From NCBI RefSeq assembly GCF_020329435.1, contig NZ_JAGKJK010000005.1, positions 62,001 to 126,000 of the forward strand: a DNA stretch of 64,000 nt, given 5' to 3'. The position numbers were made by a program, and so were the translations under genes. This document shows, piece by piece, positions 42,779 to 51,828 of this stretch. The DNA comes from Bradyrhizobium hereditatis (GTDB lineage: Bacteria > Pseudomonadota > Alphaproteobacteria > Rhizobiales > Xanthobacteraceae). Every line of letters starts with the position of its first letter. Within the stretch, counting starts at the first letter, position 1. Under the pieces are notes generated by a model. The model had not been told where the DNA came from, searched no databases, and saw only the letters and a program-made list of their open reading frames with translations.

Positions 42779-43741
42779 ATGCCGATCAGCGTCTCCACTG
42801 ACTCGATCCTCCCGACGGATCGCCAGGCGTTCTGGACCGAGGCGATCTGCCGGTCCTTCGCCAATGTCGAGACCAGGCCGATCGGCTCGGCCGTGGTGAG
42901 CGGCCGCTTCGAGTTCGTCGAGATCGGCGATGCCAAGCTCGTGCGCTTCGACAGCAGCCCGCAATGCTACACCCGCGATGCCAGGCTGGTGAGCCGGGCC
43001 GGCTCGGACGAGTTCATGTTCGATTTCCAGCGCCGCGGCCGCAGCGCCATGATGCAGGCCGGCAATGAAGGCACGATCGATCCGGGATATGGCGTGCTCT
43101 ACGATGCGCGGCGTCCGTTCGAGGACCGCCTGTTCGGCCCCGAACAACGCGCCGAGGTCTTGATCGCAACCGTGCCCGCTGTGTCGCTGCTGCGCGCCCT
43201 ACCGAGTGCGGAGCGGCTTTGCGCCAGGCCCGTGCCGCTGTCGAGCACGATGGCGCGCGCAGTCGCGGCCTTCGTACATGCGGCAATCTCGGTGCCGAGT
43301 GCGCCGGCCAGGCGCGGAGAGCCCGACATCGTCGCCTATCTGTCGGCGCTATTGCGCGTCGCCGCAGGCGCCGATCATCAGCTCGCCCGCCCGGACCTGT
43401 TCCACCTGATCGACCGCTATCTCAAAGCAAACCTCAGTAACGTTCGATCGGCACCGACGCTCGCCGCCGAATTCAGCATTTCCGAGCGGACCTTTCACCG
43501 CATCTTCGCCGACCGTGAGACCACGTTCGAGCGCCACGTTCTTCATCTTCGTGTCGAACTATTCAAAGACCTGTTGCGGCAGGCTTCGCCGGCGAACGTT
43601 TCGATCGCGGCGCTGGCGCATCAGTGCGGCTTCGCCGATGCCGCCCATGCCACGCGCACATTTAAAGACAGATTTGGCCTGACGCCACGGGACTTTCGCA
43701 CCAGCGCGCCCGAGCAGGGAATCAATCAAGCCTCACAATAG
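42779..43741 (+). CDS. AraC-family regulator, FeaR-like, divergent from the amine oxidase
   Basis: A 320-residue transcription factor. The N-terminal half is the AraC-binding-like-2 domain (FWTEAICRSFANVE, then RFEFVEIGDAKLVRF), as in FeaR of E. coli, which activates tynA. The C-terminal 100 residues hold two helix-turn-helix motifs (LAAEFSISERTFHRIF and IAALAHQCGFADAAHATRTFKDRFGLTPRDFR). I start it at ATG 42779; the frame is open further upstream. The 156-base gap to tynA should contain its operator. Its last 16 bases overlap the end of the convergent epimerase gene. Confidence 0.88.
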   Translation: MPISVSTDSILPTDRQAFWTEAICRSFANVETRPIGSAVVSGRFEFVEIGDAKLVRFDSSPQCYTRDARLVSRAGSDEFMFDFQRRGRSAMMQAGNEGTIDPGYGVLYDARRPFEDRLFGPEQRAEVLIATVPAVSLLRALPSAERLCARPVPLSSTMARAVAAFVHAAISVPSAPARRGEPDIVAYLSALLRVAAGADHQLARPDLFHLIDRYLKANLSNVRSAPTLAAEFSISERTFHRIFADRETTFERHVLHLRVELFKDLLRQASPANVSIAALAHQCGFADAAHATRTFKDRFGLTPRDFRTSAPEQGINQASQ

Positions 43742-44751
43742 CTGCGATACCAGCTCGCGAAGCGATGAATGCCGTCCTCGATCGGGGTCGAGGGACGAAA
43801 ACCCACGTCGCGCACGAGATCATCGACATCGGCGTAGGTCGTCGGCACGTCGCCCGGCTGCATCGGCAGCATTTCCTTGTTAGCCTTGCGTCCCAACGCC
43901 CGCTCGAGGATATCGAGCACGAGCATCAATTCCTGCGGCCTGTTGTTGCCGACATTGTAAATGCGCCAGGGGGCGATGCTCGACCCCGGGTCCTGAATTC
44001 CGTCCAGCCCCGGCCCTGGCGGTCCGACTTGCGGCGCGCGATCGATCAGGCGAACCAGCGCCTCTGTCACGTCGTCAATGTAGGTAAAGTCGCGAAGCAT
44101 CCGGCCGCCATTGAACAGCTTGACCGGATTGCCGCTGATAATGGCATCCGCAAATACGAACAGCGCCATGTCGGGCCGGTACCACGGGCCATACACCGTA
44201 AAGAACCGCAAGCCAGTGCATGGGATGCCATAGAGATGGCTGTAGGAATGCGCCATCAGCTCGTTCGCCTTCTTGCTGGCTGCATAGAGGCTGATCGGAT
44301 GATCAACATTGTCATGCACCGAGAACGGCAGCTTCCTGTTGGCCCCGTAAACGGACGATGACGACGCGAACAGGAGATGACGGCAACCATTGTGCCGGCA
44401 GCCCTCCAGGATATTGGTGAAGCCGACCAGGTTTGCGTCAACATAGGCGTGCGGATCCCTTAGCGAGTATCGCACGCCTGCCTGCGCGGCGAGATGGATG
44501 ACGACGGGAAACCGGTAGCGCGCAAATAGCGCCGGCATCGCAACGCGATCCGCCACGTCAAGCCGCTCGAACTGAAAGCGTTCATCGTTGCGGAGAATGT
44601 CGAGCCGTGCCGCCTTCAGCCGCGGATCGTAATAGCCATTGAGATTATCCACCCCAACGACGCGATGGCCGGACTGCAGCAGCCGCTGCGCCACGTGGAA
44701 TCCGATGAATCCCGCAGCTCCCGTTACCAGAATTGGCTGATCAGGCATCAT
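43726..44751 (-). CDS. UDP-glucuronate 4-epimerase (EC 5.1.3.6)
   Basis: A 341-residue short-chain dehydrogenase. TGAAGFIGFHVA (10-21) binds NAD; SSSSVYGAN and the catalytic YAASK follow, and FTVYGPWYRPDMA is the signature of the UDP-GlcA/UDP-GalA epimerase subgroup (LspL/CapI). It makes UDP-galacturonate from UDP-glucuronate, the product of the neighbouring dehydrogenase. It lies 36 bases after ugd on the same strand and is the last gene of the minus-strand arm of the exopolysaccharide locus. Confidence 0.88.
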   Translation of the reverse strand: MMPDQPILVTGAAGFIGFHVAQRLLQSGHRVVGVDNLNGYYDPRLKAARLDILRNDERFQFERLDVADRVAMPALFARYRFPVVIHLAAQAGVRYSLRDPHAYVDANLVGFTNILEGCRHNGCRHLLFASSSSVYGANRKLPFSVHDNVDHPISLYAASKKANELMAHSYSHLYGIPCTGLRFFTVYGPWYRPDMALFVFADAIISGNPVKLFNGGRMLRDFTYIDDVTEALVRLIDRAPQVGPPGPGLDGIQDPGSSIAPWRIYNVGNNRPQELMLVLDILERALGRKANKEMLPMQPGDVPTTYADVDDLVRDVGFRPSTPIEDGIHRFASWYRSYCEA

Positions 44752-44787
44752 GTGCGCATCCTCCCGCCGAGGTCGTGACGGTCCATG

Positions 44788-46107
44788 TCAGTACGCCATC
44801 GATTTCGGCCGCCCGACGCCGCAGTAAAGAAAGCCGTTCCGCTCCACCTCCTCCGGAGAGTAGATGTTGCGGAGATCAACGATGACGGGACAAGCCATGA
44901 TGGTGGACAGCTCCTTGAGATCGAGTGCCCGGAACTGCTCCCATTCGGTGACGATGACGAGCGCGTGGCATCCCTTGGCGCAGCGATAGGCATTTTCGCA
45001 GAACGTGACGTTCTCGAACACCTTCTTCGCCTGCTCCATACCGACAGGATCGAAAATACGAACCTGGGCGCCCATGTCCTGCAATGCGGTGATGAGCGGA
45101 ATCGACGGCGCGTCCCGCATATCGTCGGTGTCAGGCTTGAAAGTGACGCCGAGCACGCCAATGGATTTTCCCCTGATATTGCCGCCGAACGCGTTCGCGA
45201 CCTTGCGCGCCATAGCCCGCTTGCGCTGATCGTTGACCGCGACCACCGTTTCCACGATCCGCACCGGCGCCTCATTGTCCTGGCCGGTCTTGATCAGCGC
45301 CATCGCATCCTTCGGGAAGCAGGATCCGCCGAAACCCGGCCCCGCGTGCAGGAACTTCTGTCCGATCCGGTTGTCGAGACCGATGCCGCGCGCGACTTCC
45401 TGCACGTTGGCGCCGACCTTTTCGGCAAGATCTGCGATCTCGTTGATGAACGCAATCTTGGTGGCAAGGAAGGAGTTGGCGGCGTATTTCGTCAGCTCCG
45501 CGGTGCGGCGGTCGGTATAGAGGATCGGCGACGCGTTGAGGTGAAGCGGCCGGTACACTTCGGCCATCACGCTGCGGGCACGCGCGTCATTCGTTCCAAT
45601 CACGATCCGATCAGGATGCTTGAAATCGCGGATCGCCGCCCCTTCGCGCAGGAACTCGGGATTCGAGACGACGGCGACCGTGGCGGCGGGATTCTCTTCG
45701 CGGATGATGCGCTCGACCTCATCCCCGGTGCCGACCGGAACGGTGGATTTCGTGACCACCACCGCCTTCTCCGGAAGCGCGGTCGCGATCTGGCGCGCAG
45801 CCGCGTAGACATAAGACAAGTCGGCATGGCCGTCACCGCGGCGCGACGGCGTGCCGACCGCAATGAACACGACTTCCGCTTCCCTCACGGCCGATTTCAG
45901 GTCGCTGGCAAACGACAGGCGGCCCTGGCCGACATTTCGCGCCACCAGTTCGGCAAGCCCGGGTTCGTGGATCGGCATCTCTCCGTTTTTGAGGCCCTCC
46001 ACCTTCTCCGCGTTGCTGTCGATACAGACCACTTGATGCCCAAAATCGGAAAAGCACGCCCCCGACACCAGCCCGACATAGCCGGCGCCAATCATCGCTA
46101 TATGCAT
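44788..46107 (-). CDS. ugd: UDP-glucose 6-dehydrogenase (EC 1.1.1.22)
   Basis: A 439-residue enzyme that oxidises UDP-glucose twice to UDP-glucuronate. The N-terminal NAD motif is GAGYVGLVSGACF (8-20). The catalytic cysteine is in GFGGSCFPKD (about residue 261), and the C-terminal UDP-binding domain includes GVTFKPDTDDMRDAPS. Length is standard. It supplies glucuronate for a charged repeat unit and substrate for the epimerase downstream. Confidence 0.96.
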   Translation of the reverse strand: MHIAMIGAGYVGLVSGACFSDFGHQVVCIDSNAEKVEGLKNGEMPIHEPGLAELVARNVGQGRLSFASDLKSAVREAEVVFIAVGTPSRRGDGHADLSYVYAAARQIATALPEKAVVVTKSTVPVGTGDEVERIIREENPAATVAVVSNPEFLREGAAIRDFKHPDRIVIGTNDARARSVMAEVYRPLHLNASPILYTDRRTAELTKYAANSFLATKIAFINEIADLAEKVGANVQEVARGIGLDNRIGQKFLHAGPGFGGSCFPKDAMALIKTGQDNEAPVRIVETVVAVNDQRKRAMARKVANAFGGNIRGKSIGVLGVTFKPDTDDMRDAPSIPLITALQDMGAQVRIFDPVGMEQAKKVFENVTFCENAYRCAKGCHALVIVTEWEQFRALDLKELSTIMACPVIVDLRNIYSPEEVERNGFLYCGVGRPKSMAY

Positions 46108-46178
46108 TACGGTTCCTGTCTGAAGAAGCCACGCGCGGCCGCACGCCGCGCCGGCGGGAATGGAAGTGAAACGACGCG

Positions 46179-46967
46179 TTAGCTGCTCAATATCGATTCA
46201 CCGTCGAGATGGCGGGGAAAGAAGAAGAAGTTGTTGACGTAGAACCGCCCGTCCTTGCGGCCGCCGTCCGGTCGCAAGGCATCGGCATTCTGCAGACGCC
46301 GCGAATCGAACTGTTCCACGGCGATCACGTCATTGTTCTTCAGAAAGAATCCCCGATAGGATTTGTCCCGGAAGAATTCGAACACCGAGCGTGTCGCCTC
46401 GGCGCGATGGCGGTCCTCCGCCTCGACCAGGAAGACCGGCTGGCAGCGTTCCAGTAGCTCGACGGCGCCGTTCAGCACATTGAGCTCGTGGCCTTCGACG
46501 TCGATCTTCACGAACGCCACATCCTGGTCAATCACCGCATCGAGCCGCGCGATCGGCACATGGGCAGAGATAGATCTGGCCGATGAACTGACTCGCGCCT
46601 CCAGCGAGGCGAGACCATAGACCAGCCCATCTTCGCCTTGTGGGATATACAATTCGGCATCGCCGTCATGATCCGACAGCGCGATCTCATGGACGCTCAC
46701 ATTCCGCGCCGAGGTCCGCCGCAACAACCGTGCCATCTGCTGCGAGGGCTCGAAGGCATGAACCTGCCGGGAAAGCCGCGCCAGCCGGCGCGTGTAGAGG
46801 CCGCAGTTCGCGCCGACGTCGACCGTCACCGCATCATCGGGAATGACCTTGTCGAGGTAGGAGAGTTCACACTCCGCCGATTTGGGACGCCGCATGAAAT
46901 GCCATTGCAGCCATATCGAGGGGAACGCATCCTTCACCAGCTCCTTGACCTGTTGCTTTGCGTTCAT
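46179..46967 (-). CDS. FkbM-family methyltransferase
   Basis: A 262-residue SAM-dependent O-methyltransferase. The start (ATG 46967) is preceded by GGGAGG. VTVDVGANCGLYTRRLA (motif I) and VHAFEPS (acidic loop) bind SAM; FVKIDVEGHELNVLNGA is the FkbM hallmark. No membrane segment. Within this locus it probably methylates a sugar hydroxyl of the polysaccharide or its precursor. Spaced 71 bases from ugd and 84 from the GDP-mannose gene, same strand. Confidence 0.88.
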   Translation of the reverse strand: MNAKQQVKELVKDAFPSIWLQWHFMRRPKSAECELSYLDKVIPDDAVTVDVGANCGLYTRRLARLSRQVHAFEPSQQMARLLRRTSARNVSVHEIALSDHDGDAELYIPQGEDGLVYGLASLEARVSSSARSISAHVPIARLDAVIDQDVAFVKIDVEGHELNVLNGAVELLERCQPVFLVEAEDRHRAEATRSVFEFFRDKSYRGFFLKNNDVIAVEQFDSRRLQNADALRPDGGRKDGRFYVNNFFFFPRHLDGESILSS

Positions 46968-47051
46968 TGCCGCCTCCCTTCGTAGCGCACGCAAAAGTGA
47001 CCATCGGCGCACGGCGTCCTCGATGCTGATGCTGCCTCCCCCAGGCGCATC

Positions 47052-48491
47052 TCAGACGCGGTCATAGATATCCTGAACGCGGACGATGTCGTCCTCCCCG
47101 AGATAGCTGCCCGACTGGACCTCGATCAGGTTGAGCGGAACCTTTCCGGGGTTCTCCAGACGGTGCATGCAGCCCAGCGGCACGAAAATCGATTCGTTCT
47201 CGCGCAGCAGGATTTCCTCGTCGTCGCGCGTGACGATCGCGGTGCCGTTCACCACGACCCAATGTTCGGCGCGATGATAGTGCTTCTGCAACGACAGCTT
47301 GGCGCCGGGATTAACGGTGATGCGCTTGACCTGAAACCGCTCGCCGGCATGGATCGACTGATAATAGCCCCAGGGTCGATGAACGCTGTGGGTCTGGGTC
47401 GCCGAGCGATGGCCGTTGGCCTTCAGCCGCTCGACAAGCTTCCCGACGTCCTGGTCGCGCTTGCGGCTGGTCACCAGCACGACGTCGGGCGAAGTTGCAA
47501 TCACGAGATCCTCGACGCCGAGCGCCGCGACCAGTTGCCCGTCGCCCCGGACATAGCAGCCGGAGGCATCCTCCACGACCGCATCGCCAATCACGACATT
47601 GCCGGACTGATCCTTTTCCGCCATCGACCACAGCGCCGACCAGCTTCCGACATCGCTCCAGTCGAAGGTGGCGGGAACGACCACGGCGTTGTCGGTTTTC
47701 TCCATGATCGCGTAATCGATCGAGATGGACGGGCAAGCCTCGAAAGCGCTTGCGTCGAGCCGGAGAAAATCGAGATCGCGGGTGGCGCCGGTGAGCGCCT
47801 TGCGGCAGGCGGCGAGCACTTCCGGCGCACGCTGCGCCAATTCGTCGATGAACTGGCGCGCGGGCAGCAGGAATATGCCGCTATTCCAGACATGCTCGTC
47901 GCAGGCCAGCAGACGCTCGACCGTTACAAGATCCGGCTTCTCGACGAAGCAGGCAACACTGCGAATCGGAGACGCAGCTTCCATCTCGTCGCCCATCCGG
48001 ATGTAGCCGAACCCGGTCGCTGCCGACGACGGCCGCACGCCAAACAGAACGAAGCGGCCATACCTCGCCGCCGTGATGCCCGTCGATACGGCAGCGCGAA
48101 ACGCGGCGAGATCGCGCACCCAATGGTCGACCGGCATCGCCAGGATCACGGCATCGGGATCGGTCTCACTGGCGAGCAGGGCTGCGATCGCGACGGCAGG
48201 CGCCGTGTTTCTTCCGAACGGTTCGAGCACGATGGTTGGCCGATCGATGCCGACCGCGCGCAGCTGCTCGCCGATTGCAAAGCGGTGCTCGGCGTTGGCG
48301 ATCACCATCGGATCGGAAAATAGCGTGGGGTCGTCGACCCGCAGCGCCGTCTGCTGCAGCAACGTGTTCTCGCCGAGCAGCGAGAGCAGCTGCTTGGGAT
48401 AGGTCTCGCGCGAGAGCGGCCACAGCCGCGAGCCGGCGCCGCCTGACAGGAGAACGGGTACGATACGGCCGCGCGGCTCGATCATCGCCAT
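47052..48491 (-). CDS. Mannose-1-phosphate guanylyltransferase / mannose-6-phosphate isomerase (bifunctional)
   Basis: A 479-residue type II enzyme (AlgA/XanB/CpsB class). Residues 1 to about 340 are the nucleotidyltransferase, with SGGAGSRLWPLSRETYPKQ, VLEPFGRNTAPA, FVEKPD and WNSGIFL. The C-terminal cupin isomerase (about 370-479) has VHRPWGYYQSI and the metal-ligand segment QKHYHRAEHWVVVNG. It converts fructose-6-phosphate by way of mannose-1-phosphate (with a mutase) to GDP-mannose. Start ATG 48491 follows GAAGGAA. GDP-mannose in the locus supports a mannose-containing repeat unit, as in xanthan and acetan. Confidence 0.95.
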   Translation of the reverse strand: MAMIEPRGRIVPVLLSGGAGSRLWPLSRETYPKQLLSLLGENTLLQQTALRVDDPTLFSDPMVIANAEHRFAIGEQLRAVGIDRPTIVLEPFGRNTAPAVAIAALLASETDPDAVILAMPVDHWVRDLAAFRAAVSTGITAARYGRFVLFGVRPSSAATGFGYIRMGDEMEAASPIRSVACFVEKPDLVTVERLLACDEHVWNSGIFLLPARQFIDELAQRAPEVLAACRKALTGATRDLDFLRLDASAFEACPSISIDYAIMEKTDNAVVVPATFDWSDVGSWSALWSMAEKDQSGNVVIGDAVVEDASGCYVRGDGQLVAALGVEDLVIATSPDVVLVTSRKRDQDVGKLVERLKANGHRSATQTHSVHRPWGYYQSIHAGERFQVKRITVNPGAKLSLQKHYHRAEHWVVVNGTAIVTRDDEEILLRENESIFVPLGCMHRLENPGKVPLNLIEVQSGSYLGEDDIVRVQDIYDRV

Positions 48492-48526
48492 TTGTATGGT
48501 TCCTTCGATACTTGGAGGTTGCGAGA

Positions 48527-49294
48527 TCAGAAACCGCTGCCCGACAGGAACTCTTTGCGGATGGTGCGGATGATGATCATGATGTCGAGGCGCAGCGACC
48601 ATCGCTCGATGTAGTGGAGATCGTAATCGATCCGCGAGATTGCTGGCCCGGATTCGGCCGTGCTTCCCCTGCAGCCATTGACCTGCGCGAGCCCGGTGAG
48701 CCCCGGCCGCGCGGTGTGGCGCTGGAAATAGTAGGGCACGAGATCTTCGTAAGGAAGATCGGCCGCCAGCATTCCCGGGACATGCGGCCGCGGCCCGACC
48801 AGCGACATGTCGCCCTTGATCACATTGATCAGTTGCGGAATTTCATCAAGGCTGGTCTTGCGCAGAATTCTTCCGATCGACGTGACGCGCGCATCGCCCT
48901 GCACCGTCTGCGTTACGCCGCGCACGTCGCATGCATCGCTGCGCATGGTGCGAAACTTGTAGATCTTGAAGCGGCGGTTTCGATAGCCGTAGCGATATTG
49001 AAAGAACAGCACCGGCCCCGGCGAGGTCACCTTGATCGCCACGGCAATGGCGATCAGCAGCGGGGCAAAAAACAACAGCGCGGCGCTGGCCGCCGTGACG
49101 TCGAAGATGCGCTTTGCGATCGACGACGACGGTTCTTTTCGCGCCACACGGCGCGAACGCCGACGGCCTCTGTACGCACCATGCGTACTACCGCCGGCAA
49201 ACTCGACAGGACGGACCGATATCTGGGTTCGCTCTCTTCTGATCGGCGTGACATTATCGTTCCGATCGAAGTTGGCTGTCACGATGGAAGCCAT
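48527..49294 (-). CDS. Undecaprenyl-phosphate sugar phosphotransferase (ExoY/GumD C-terminal type)
   Basis: A 255-residue priming enzyme that moves a sugar-1-phosphate onto undecaprenyl phosphate to start the repeat unit. I start it at ATG 49294, behind AGAGGAG; a GTG at 49351 would add 19 residues. A disordered basic N-terminus ([10 protein letters not shown]) precedes one membrane helix ([20 protein letters not shown]), then [29 protein letters not shown] core (Asp-Glu pair in SLDEIPQ) and [13 protein letters not shown]. It is the short ExoY form without the four extra helices of GumD/WcaJ. First gene of the minus-strand arm. Confidence 0.92.
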   Translation of the reverse strand: MASIVTANFDRNDNVTPIRRERTQISVRPVEFAGGSTHGAYRGRRRSRRVARKEPSSSIAKRIFDVTAASAALLFFAPLLIAIAVAIKVTSPGPVLFFQYRYGYRNRRFKIYKFRTMRSDACDVRGVTQTVQGDARVTSIGRILRKTSLDEIPQLINVIKGDMSLVGPRPHVPGMLAADLPYEDLVPYYFQRHTARPGLTGLAQVNGCRGSTAESGPAISRIDYDLHYIERWSLRLDIMIIIRTIRKEFLSGSGF

Positions 49295-49837
49295 GACTCT
49301 CCTCTGCGCTGGAACCGGACTGTGATAGAGCATGTCGAAATTGCTCGACACCGAGCGTAACGATTTCGCAGCAGCGAACGTCCGCTTTCGCGGTCGCTAA
49401 GACTTTCCAGAATCTTGAGCGAAATTTGGCGCGAAAACGAAAGTGATCCCGCAGACGCGTGGAACTGACTCGTTAAGAAAATATTGCGACGCGATATTCC
49501 GGTTTGTTCGGAGATGCTTAGTCGCGATGTGCCTGGTTAATGAGCTGCGCGAGACTCGAAGCAGCTATGCATAATCGAAAATCACGGAACAAATTCCATT
49601 GTTCGATTCTCGAGATTCAATTGAGCAAATGCATCGTCATCAGATCGCAACAAATGACGCTACGTCGTTGTTTGAAAGAGATTGCTCACCGAAAGCGAAG
49701 AGCATCGTCACGACGTGACAACAGAGTGTGATCAAGCCGCACGCGCCGTGCGATGATCGCAAGCTTTCGGAAGAAAAACAGAGGCGGCCGCGATTCGTGA
49801 GCCGCCCACCTCGCGGAACATTTCCGGGGAGGCGCCC
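49295..49837. other. Regulatory intergenic region between the two arms of the exopolysaccharide locus
   Basis: About 540 bases separate the divergent priming-transferase gene and the small membrane protein gene. Its middle (about 49440-49720) is clearly more AT-rich than the genes. It holds the inverted repeats listed separately and should carry the promoters for both arms. I see no credible gene in it. Confidence 0.55.
49573..49608. promoter_or_regulatory. Nested inverted repeats, candidate operator of the exopolysaccharide locus
   Basis: GAACAA-N6-TTGTTC (49587-49604) is a perfect inverted repeat with an operator-like span of 18 bases. It lies inside a wider pair AATCGAA (49573-49579) and TTCGATT (49602-49608). 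The site is in the AT-richer centre between the divergent arms. No regulator gene is adjacent. Confidence 0.32.
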
Positions 49838-49981
49838 ATGATGGCCGAACGTCTGCATAGCCGCGCGCTGGTGCGACACGGCGAAGTGTTGCCTGATCGC
49901 AAGCTCAGAAACCGCATCATCATCGGCAATGTGATCGCGTGGCTGGCGATCGTGTTTCTGATTCTTCTGATCTTGTTCTAG
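49838..49981 (+). CDS. 47-residue single-pass membrane protein
   Basis: A short gene with a strong ribosome site (GGGGAGG, ending seven bases before the double ATG at 49838). The product has a basic N-terminal half (residues 1-27, including RKLRNR) and one membrane helix (about 28-47, IIIGNVIAWLAIVFLILLILF) that runs to the very C-terminus. It is the first gene of the plus-strand arm, ahead of the phosphatase. No family is recognised; size and place suggest an accessory or regulator of the membrane assembly complex. Confidence 0.58.
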   Translation: MMAERLHSRALVRHGEVLPDRKLRNRIIIGNVIAWLAIVFLILLILF

Positions 49982-50044
49982 CGCCACTATGTTGACACAT
50001 CGTGGATTGACCGCCGTGCGGTTCCATGATCGACATTGCAGATC

Positions 50045-50776
50045 ATGCACCGTCCCGCGGCATCTTCGCGCTCCGTAAGCGCTTCAGCGCCGGCCGGCAC
50101 GCGCATCTATGCGGTCGGCGACATCCACGGCCGCGCCGATCTGTTGAGCGAGATCACCGCACGAATCGATGACGACATCAGGCGCAGGCCGATCGCACAT
50201 ACGGTCGAAGTCTATCTCGGCGACTACATCGATCGCGGGCCGCACTCAAAAACTGTGATCGATCTGCTCGCGGTCCGGCTGGTTGCTCATCACGCAGTGT
50301 GTCTGCGAGGCAACCACGAAGCTGTGATGGAAGGGTTCCTTCAGGATCCCGACATTCTGCCATACTGGCTGCAACTCGGCGGCATGCAGACGCTTGCATC
50401 TTACGGCATCGAACTACGCGACGACTCCGAAACAGCCTCTGCCTTGCATCGCCGCTTTATTGACGCGTTTCCTCGTGCACACGAATTGGTCATGCAATGC
50501 CTGCGCAACCATTTCAGTTGCGGCGATTTTCTGTTCGTGCATGCCGGCATTCGCCCAAACATTCCGATAGAACGTCAGGATATCAACGACCTAATCTGGA
50601 TTCGCAACGAGTTCCTCGATTCTACGCGGACACACGAACGCTTCATCGTGCACGGTCATACACCGGTGCCGCACCCGGATATTCGTCACAACCGAATCAA
50701 CATCGACACCTGCGCGTGGCGAACGGGAACCTTGACCTGCATTGCGATCGAGGGATCGACGATACTCTTCTTATGA
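50045..50776 (+). CDS. PPP-family metallophosphatase (PssZ-like)
   Basis: A 243-residue phosphatase with all PPP motifs: GDIHG (25-29), GDYIDRG (59-65), GNHE (89-92), FVHAGI and VHGHTP. The dinuclear metal ligands are therefore complete. PPP enzymes cleave phospho-Ser/Thr, sometimes phospho-Tyr or small molecules. A related enzyme, PssZ, lies with exopolysaccharide genes in Rhizobium leguminosarum. Here it stands where Wzx/Wzy loci usually carry a Wzb low-molecular-weight tyrosine phosphatase, so it may oppose the tyrosine kinase 2.4 kb downstream. The start is ATG 50045; the ribosome site is weak. Confidence 0.88.
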   Translation: MHRPAASSRSVSASAPAGTRIYAVGDIHGRADLLSEITARIDDDIRRRPIAHTVEVYLGDYIDRGPHSKTVIDLLAVRLVAHHAVCLRGNHEAVMEGFLQDPDILPYWLQLGGMQTLASYGIELRDDSETASALHRRFIDAFPRAHELVMQCLRNHFSCGDFLFVHAGIRPNIPIERQDINDLIWIRNEFLDSTRTHERFIVHGHTPVPHPDIRHNRINIDTCAWRTGTLTCIAIEGSTILFL

Positions 50777-50939
50777 TGTGCTCTTAAGATGTGCACACGA
50801 CTTTGATGTCTACACGACTCGTGAACCATGACGCGTTTGCGACTCGCTTACGATGCGATGGAACTCCTGCCTCACATTTTTTTGCCGTGTTTGCTTCGAT
50901 AAGATCGGCGGCTGTACGTGCATTCACGGAGATGCAGCC

Positions 50940-51533
50940 ATGCAGCAGCGGTCGTCCAGCGCCGGCCTGACGCTTCACTTTCTTCTATTCATCCTCGCGA
51001 TCGCCGGCATCGTCGCGAGTCTTTCGCTTCACGCTTCGGCACAAACGCCGCGATCCGCACCGCCGTCGTCGGAGGAAAGTTACGTCCTCGGCCCGAACGA
51101 CCGAATCAGGCTGAAGGTCTACGGCGAGCCCGACATCACCGGCGAATACGAAATCAGCAATAGCGGTCAGGTTTCGATCCCGCTCGCGGGCCACATCAGA
51201 GCTGCCGGCGCGACGACGCGGCAGCTCGAGAAATCGATCGCATCCGCGCTTGCAAAGGGAATCGTGCGTGATCCGCGCGTGAACGTCGAGATCGCGCAGT
51301 ATCGGCCGTATTACATTCTCGGCGAGGTCAAGAAGAGTGGCGAGTATCCGTATCGCCATGGATTGACGGTGCTGGATGCGGTCGCGAGCGCCGGCGGCTT
51401 TACGTACCGGGCCAATGAAAACAAGGTCTTTCTGCGCCGCGCAGGCGCCGGTACGGAAGAGACTTATCCTCTCGATGCTCCCGTTCCGGTTTATCCGGGC
51501 GACAACATCCGAATTCCGGAGCGCTACTTCTAG
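50940..51533 (+). CDS. Polysaccharide export protein (short Wza/GumB type)
   Basis: A 197-residue periplasmic/outer-membrane protein. The signal peptide covers about 1-34 (SLHASAQ). The poly-export domain follows: SYVLGPNDRIRLKVYGEPDITGEYEI, then VSIPLAGHIRAAG, and one SLBB-type domain with YYILGEVKKSGEYPYRHGLTVLDAVASAGG. Length is close to GumB (about 213) and half that of E. coli Wza, so it lacks the C-terminal helical barrel that spans the outer membrane. No lipobox cysteine is seen. The beta-barrel gene downstream may supply the pore. Confidence 0.9.
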   Translation: MQQRSSSAGLTLHFLLFILAIAGIVASLSLHASAQTPRSAPPSSEESYVLGPNDRIRLKVYGEPDITGEYEISNSGQVSIPLAGHIRAAGATTRQLEKSIASALAKGIVRDPRVNVEIAQYRPYYILGEVKKSGEYPYRHGLTVLDAVASAGGFTYRANENKVFLRRAGAGTEETYPLDAPVPVYPGDNIRIPERYF

Positions 51534-51828
51534 CTATCCACGGAACTGCAGATGAGGTGAGTGCTGCGCGCAAGCGGATGATGGCGTTTGTGTTGCGCTG
51601 TCGTCACAGCATTTCGCGGATGCGAAAAATTTTGCAACGCGGGGGAAACTTTCCCGGCAAGGCGCGTTGCAGGCGTGCGCATCACTTCAATCTTACAATT
51701 CAATTCCTTGCGCCCGCGTACCGAGTATGAGGCCTGCCTTTCCTATGCGCAGTCGACGATCATTTTCTGAGCGATGGGCTTCGCCCCGTAAGTGTTCGCC
51801 GCCTCCGCGCTCCCGCAAGGGATGGGTG

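Noticed and set aside
44785..46182. Open frame of 465 codons antisense to ugd
   Set aside because: Composition is that of a shadow frame (Arg/Asp/His-rich) and ugd on the other strand is unambiguous.
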